From the NCBI GenBank assembly GCA_017792425.1, contig CP051233.1:87456-151455 (forward strand): DNA of 64,000 nt, in the 5' to 3' direction. A program made the position numbers and the translations under genes. Every line of letters begins with the position of its first letter. Within the stretch, counting starts at the first letter, position 1. This document shows, piece by piece, positions 61,397 to 64,000 of this stretch. The notes beneath the pieces are model-generated. The model saw only the letters and a list, made by a program, of their open reading frames with translations. It was not told the origin of the DNA and made no database searches. Source of the stretch: Thalassovita sp. (GTDB lineage Bacteria > Pseudomonadota > Alphaproteobacteria > Rhodobacterales > Rhodobacteraceae).

Positions 61397-62371
61397 ATGG
61401 CAAAGACAGTCATCATCGAAGCCCACGGCGGCCCCGATCAGTTGCGGATCGTGGATCGCCCCGTGGGCGAACCCGGGCCGGGCGAGGTGCGCATCGCACA
61501 CAAGGCTTGCGGCTTGAATTTCATCGACGTGTACCAGCGGGACGGGTTGTACCCGCTGACACTGCCCGCCGCGATGGGGATGGAGGCCGCCGGCATCATC
61601 GAGGCTGTCGGCGAAGGCGTCCGCCATCTGAAAGCGGGTGATCGGGCGGCCTATGCCGCCATGCCCCCCGGTGCCTATTCAGAAGCGCGGGTCATGCCTG
61701 CGGCCCAGGTTTGCCCGCTGCCCGAGAGCATCGGGTTCGACCTGGCCGCAGCGATGATGCTGAAGGGCATGACCGTGGTCTACCTGTTCCATCGTACAAC
61801 CCCGCTAAAGGCCGGAGACACGGTTCTGTTTCACGCGGCAGCAGGTGGCGTGGGCCTGATCGCGTGCCAATGGGCCCGGTCCGAAGGCATCACCCTGATC
61901 GGAACTGCGGGCACTGAGGAGAAATGCCAACTTGCGCTGGATCACGGCGCCACTCATTGCATTAACTATCGTGACGCCAATTGGCCCGCCAAGGTACGTG
62001 AGTTGACCGGCGGCAAAGGCGTGGACGTTGTGATGGACGCCGTTGGGGCCGATACGTTCAAGGGATCTCTGGACAGCCTGAAACCGCTTGGCATGATGAT
62101 TTCCTTCGGGAATGCGTCCGGTCCGGTGCCCGCGTTCACGCTGGCGGAACTGGCACAGCGCGGATCGCTCAAAATCACCCGGCCAACGCTTTTCACCCAT
62201 ATCGCAGACCATCAAAGCTGTCAGGACATGGCGAAACAGCTGTTCCAGAAGGTTTCCAGCGGCGCTGTGAAAATCAGGATCGACCAACGGTTCCCGCTAG
62301 AGCAAGTGGCCGACGCGCAGCGCGCCCTGGAGGCGCGGAAAACCACCGGCAGCACGGTTCTGGAACTGTAG
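61397..62371 (+). CDS. Quinone oxidoreductase (zeta-crystallin type)
   Basis: A 324-residue NADPH:quinone oxidoreductase of the Qor type: ACGLNFIDVYQRDGLYPLTLPAAMGMEAAGIIEAVGEGV, then the NADPH motif VLFHAAAGGVGLIACQWARSEGITLIGTAGTEEKC. It is related to, but clearly distinct from, the reductase at 59467-60453 and is probably not a recent duplicate. GGAGG precedes the start. Last gene of the coq9 operon, followed by a strong terminator. Confidence 0.95.
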   Translation: MAKTVIIEAHGGPDQLRIVDRPVGEPGPGEVRIAHKACGLNFIDVYQRDGLYPLTLPAAMGMEAAGIIEAVGEGVRHLKAGDRAAYAAMPPGAYSEARVMPAAQVCPLPESIGFDLAAAMMLKGMTVVYLFHRTTPLKAGDTVLFHAAAGGVGLIACQWARSEGITLIGTAGTEEKCQLALDHGATHCINYRDANWPAKVRELTGGKGVDVVMDAVGADTFKGSLDSLKPLGMMISFGNASGPVPAFTLAELAQRGSLKITRPTLFTHIADHQSCQDMAKQLFQKVSSGAVKIRIDQRFPLEQVADAQRALEARKTTGSTVLEL

Positions 62372-62377
62372 GCAAAT

Positions 62378-62414
62378 AACCGGGGAACGCCCCTTTTCAG
62401 GGCGTTCCCCGGTT
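62378..62414. terminator. Strong bidirectional terminator between qor and flgI
   Basis: AACCGGGGAACGCCC and GGGCGTTCCCCGGTT make a perfect 15-bp stem with a 7-nt loop, 6 nt past the qor stop and touching the flgI stop. It can end both convergent operons. Confidence 0.88.
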
Positions 62415-63514
62415 CATCTTACTACGAATTCCGCATGCAAAGCGCCCGCCGCCTTGATGCTTTTCAGGATGTCGATCATGTCGCGCGGTGAAACCCCCAG
62501 CGCGTTCAGCCCTTCCACGACCTCGGACAATGACGCGCCCCCGTTGACCTCTGCCAGTCTGGTGCCCGGCTCCTCCTCGATTTCCGCCCGCGATCTGGGC
62601 ACGACGACCGTTTCACCTTCTGCAAAGGGGTTCGGCTGAACCGCGATCGGCGCTTCTTGAATTCTGAGGGTCAAGTTGCCTTGCGATACAGCCACGCGGG
62701 ATAGTCGAACATCCTCTCCCATCACGATCGTACCCGATCTTTGGTCCACGACGACGCGCGCCTTTCTTTCCGGCTCGATCGGGATGTTTTCTATACGGCC
62801 AAGCGCATGGGCGGGTGATGGCATGCCCGTCGCCGCGATGTTCAGCCGAACGGTTCCGGCATCCAACATCCGCGCCACGCCCGCGCCGAAGTCCCGGTTG
62901 ATCGCCATTTCGATCCGCGCCGCAGTGGTAAAGTCAGCCTCTCTCAGGGCTAGGCGCACAGTGGTCAGGCTGGACAGATCGAACTCTACCTCCCGTTCCA
63001 CGCGCGCCCCGGATGGAATGACACCCGAAGTCGGCACGCCTTTCACTATGCTCGCGGCCTCGCCCTCGACCGAGGCGCCGCCAGCGATGATCGTGCCCTG
63101 TGCAACTGCATAGATCTGACCATCTGCCGCATTCAGCGGGGTCATCACCAGCGTTCCACCCAACAGGCTTTTGGCATCCCCAATGGCCGAAACGGTTACG
63201 TCGATCTGCGATCCGGCCCGCGCGAACGGCTGCAAACTGGCCGTAACAAACACGGCTGCCACATTTTTTGGGCGGAACTGTTCACCAGTGATATTCACCC
63301 CCAGCCGTTCCAGAATATTGGACATGATCTCTTCGGTGAAGGGCGCGTTGCGGATACCGTCACCGGTACCGTTCAGGCCAACCACCAAACCGTACCCAAC
63401 CAGATCGTTACCCCGGACACCGTCGAAATCCACAAGATCTTTCAACCTGACCGAACTGGCCAGAACGGGGCCAGTCACAACCAGAAAGGCAAGGGTCGCC
63501 AGAAACCGCAGCAT
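62414..63514 (-). CDS. flgI: Flagellar P-ring protein FlgI
   Basis: Periplasmic P-ring subunit, 366 residues with a signal peptide (MLRFLATLAFLVVTGPVLA). Motifs are VRLKDLVDFDGVRGNDLVGYGLVVGLNGTGDG, VFVTASLQPFARAGSQIDVTVSAIGDAKSLLGGTLVMTPL and the terminal VSPRDMIDILKSIKAAGALHAEFVVR. GTG at 63517 or ATG at 63514 may start it; TGATG overlap with flgL favours the ATG. Last gene of a second flagellar operon that runs out of the window. Confidence 0.97.
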   Translation of the reverse strand: MLRFLATLAFLVVTGPVLASSVRLKDLVDFDGVRGNDLVGYGLVVGLNGTGDGIRNAPFTEEIMSNILERLGVNITGEQFRPKNVAAVFVTASLQPFARAGSQIDVTVSAIGDAKSLLGGTLVMTPLNAADGQIYAVAQGTIIAGGASVEGEAASIVKGVPTSGVIPSGARVEREVEFDLSSLTTVRLALREADFTTAARIEMAINRDFGAGVARMLDAGTVRLNIAATGMPSPAHALGRIENIPIEPERKARVVVDQRSGTIVMGEDVRLSRVAVSQGNLTLRIQEAPIAVQPNPFAEGETVVVPRSRAEIEEEPGTRLAEVNGGASLSEVVEGLNALGVSPRDMIDILKSIKAAGALHAEFVVR

Positions 63515-64000
63515 CACAAATACCCCACCAAAGATAGGCCGGACAGGCGCGCCGTCACCGCATACAGGGCTTCCAGGTGAAACTGCACATCTTGCAGCTT
63601 CGTAGCCGTCGCATATTCATCGATTCCCAACAGCGCCTCTCTTGCATAGTCGAGAGACGCTTTTTCAGACGCGAGGCCCGCGCCGACCTCTTCGATCCGG
63701 GCCTCGGCGAAGCCCAGGTCAGCACGAACGGCGGTCAGCCCGTCCAGGTTTTGCAGCAGCCCCAGCCCGGCACTTTTCAACAGGCCAGACTGCAAATCTG
63801 GCGATGCGTAGCCTGCGCTTAGCGTGGCCAGAACGATATTCGACATCACACTGCGCAATTCCTCTGCATCCGCCCTCAGATCAAGCTGCACCGAATCGTC
63901 AACACTCAGCCGAAAAGGCGAAAGATTCTGGTCTGACCCCTGATAGGCGACCTGCTGGAACCCGTCCGCCGCCGCAAACCAGCCCTCAACAGCGGCGGTT
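63514..64000 (-). CDS. flgL: Flagellar hook-filament junction protein FlgL (3' part)
   Basis: The C-terminal part of a flagellin-like protein. The frame stays open to the window edge (…GWFAAADGFQQVAYQGSDQ and on), so the 5' end is outside. The C-terminal helices (LRADAEELRSVMSNIVLATL ... KLQDVQFHLEALYAVTARLSGLSLVGYL) and position before flgI fit FlgL, which joins hook and filament. The FlgN-like chaperone that may serve it is encoded in the other flagellar block. Confidence 0.85.
   Translation of the reverse strand, partial: TAAVEGWFAAADGFQQVAYQGSDQNLSPFRLSVDDSVQLDLRADAEELRSVMSNIVLATLSAGYASPDLQSGLLKSAGLGLLQNLDGLTAVRADLGFAEARIEEVGAGLASEKASLDYAREALLGIDEYATATKLQDVQFHLEALYAVTARLSGLSLVGYL

Overview
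The window is a GC-rich alphaproteobacterial chromosome segment, most likely from Rhodobacterales (Roseobacter/Rhodobacter relatives). Three things point there. The dnaA-dnaN, rpsT, enoyl-CoA hydratase, mutM, ubiE, ubiB order is the one I know from that group. flaF/flbT sit next to flagellin and a DUF1217 gene. The malyl-CoA lyase closely resembles my recollection of the Rhodobacter Mcl1 sequence. I see no IS elements, phage genes, CRISPR arrays or resistance cassettes; the layout looks vertically inherited.

Region 1 (1-8.9 kb) is housekeeping: dnaN and dnaA (minus), rpsT, an enoyl-CoA hydratase, mutM, then ubiE-ubiB for ubiquinone and a small APH-type kinase. Region 2 (8.9-33.3 kb) is a nearly continuous flagellar cluster of about 31 genes. 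It holds the export apparatus (flhA, flhB, fliP, fliQ, fliR, fliH, fliI), rod, hook and ring parts (flgB, flgC, flgF, flgG, flgA, flgH, fliE, fliF, flgD, fliK, a FlgJ-type rod-binding protein, a FlgN-like chaperone), flagellin with flaF and flbT, fliN, motA, two FliL-family proteins, a MotE-like protein and several poorly characterised partners. fliG, fliM and motB are not in the window. A second flagellar block (flgI and the 3' part of flgL) appears at 62.4-64 kb, so the locus is split by about 29 kb of unrelated genes. At almost every flagellar promoter I find a degenerate CtrA-like motif (TTAN-N7-TTAN), and in five cases it ends 46-47 bp before the start codon.

Region 3 (33.3-50.2 kb) holds tRNA-Ala(GGC), a TIGR02300 protein, a YgjP-type metalloprotease, a GntR regulator behind a perfect 16-bp palindrome, accA, a racemase-family protein and mcl1. 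Divergent from mcl1 is an apparent D-amino-acid operon (dgcN, dgcA, D-amino-acid transaminase). Then come an extradiol dioxygenase-like protein, DUF1244, N-formylglutamate amidohydrolase, pyruvate kinase and the translation block rpmI-rplT-pheS-pheT.

Region 4 (50.2-62.4 kb) is metabolic: a GST, mscL, divergent ald/lrp, a GMC oxidoreductase with a flavodoxin-like protein, an AcoR-like regulator lacking its AAA+ domain next to an aldehyde dehydrogenase, rpsU, and a coq9-qor-unknown-qor operon ended by a strong bidirectional terminator shared with flgI.

No wholly new system is evident. The most promising leads are the uniform CtrA-like promoter architecture, a MotE-MotA-large periplasmic protein arrangement that could be a MotC-type motor module, and the GAF-Fis regulator with a matching operator.
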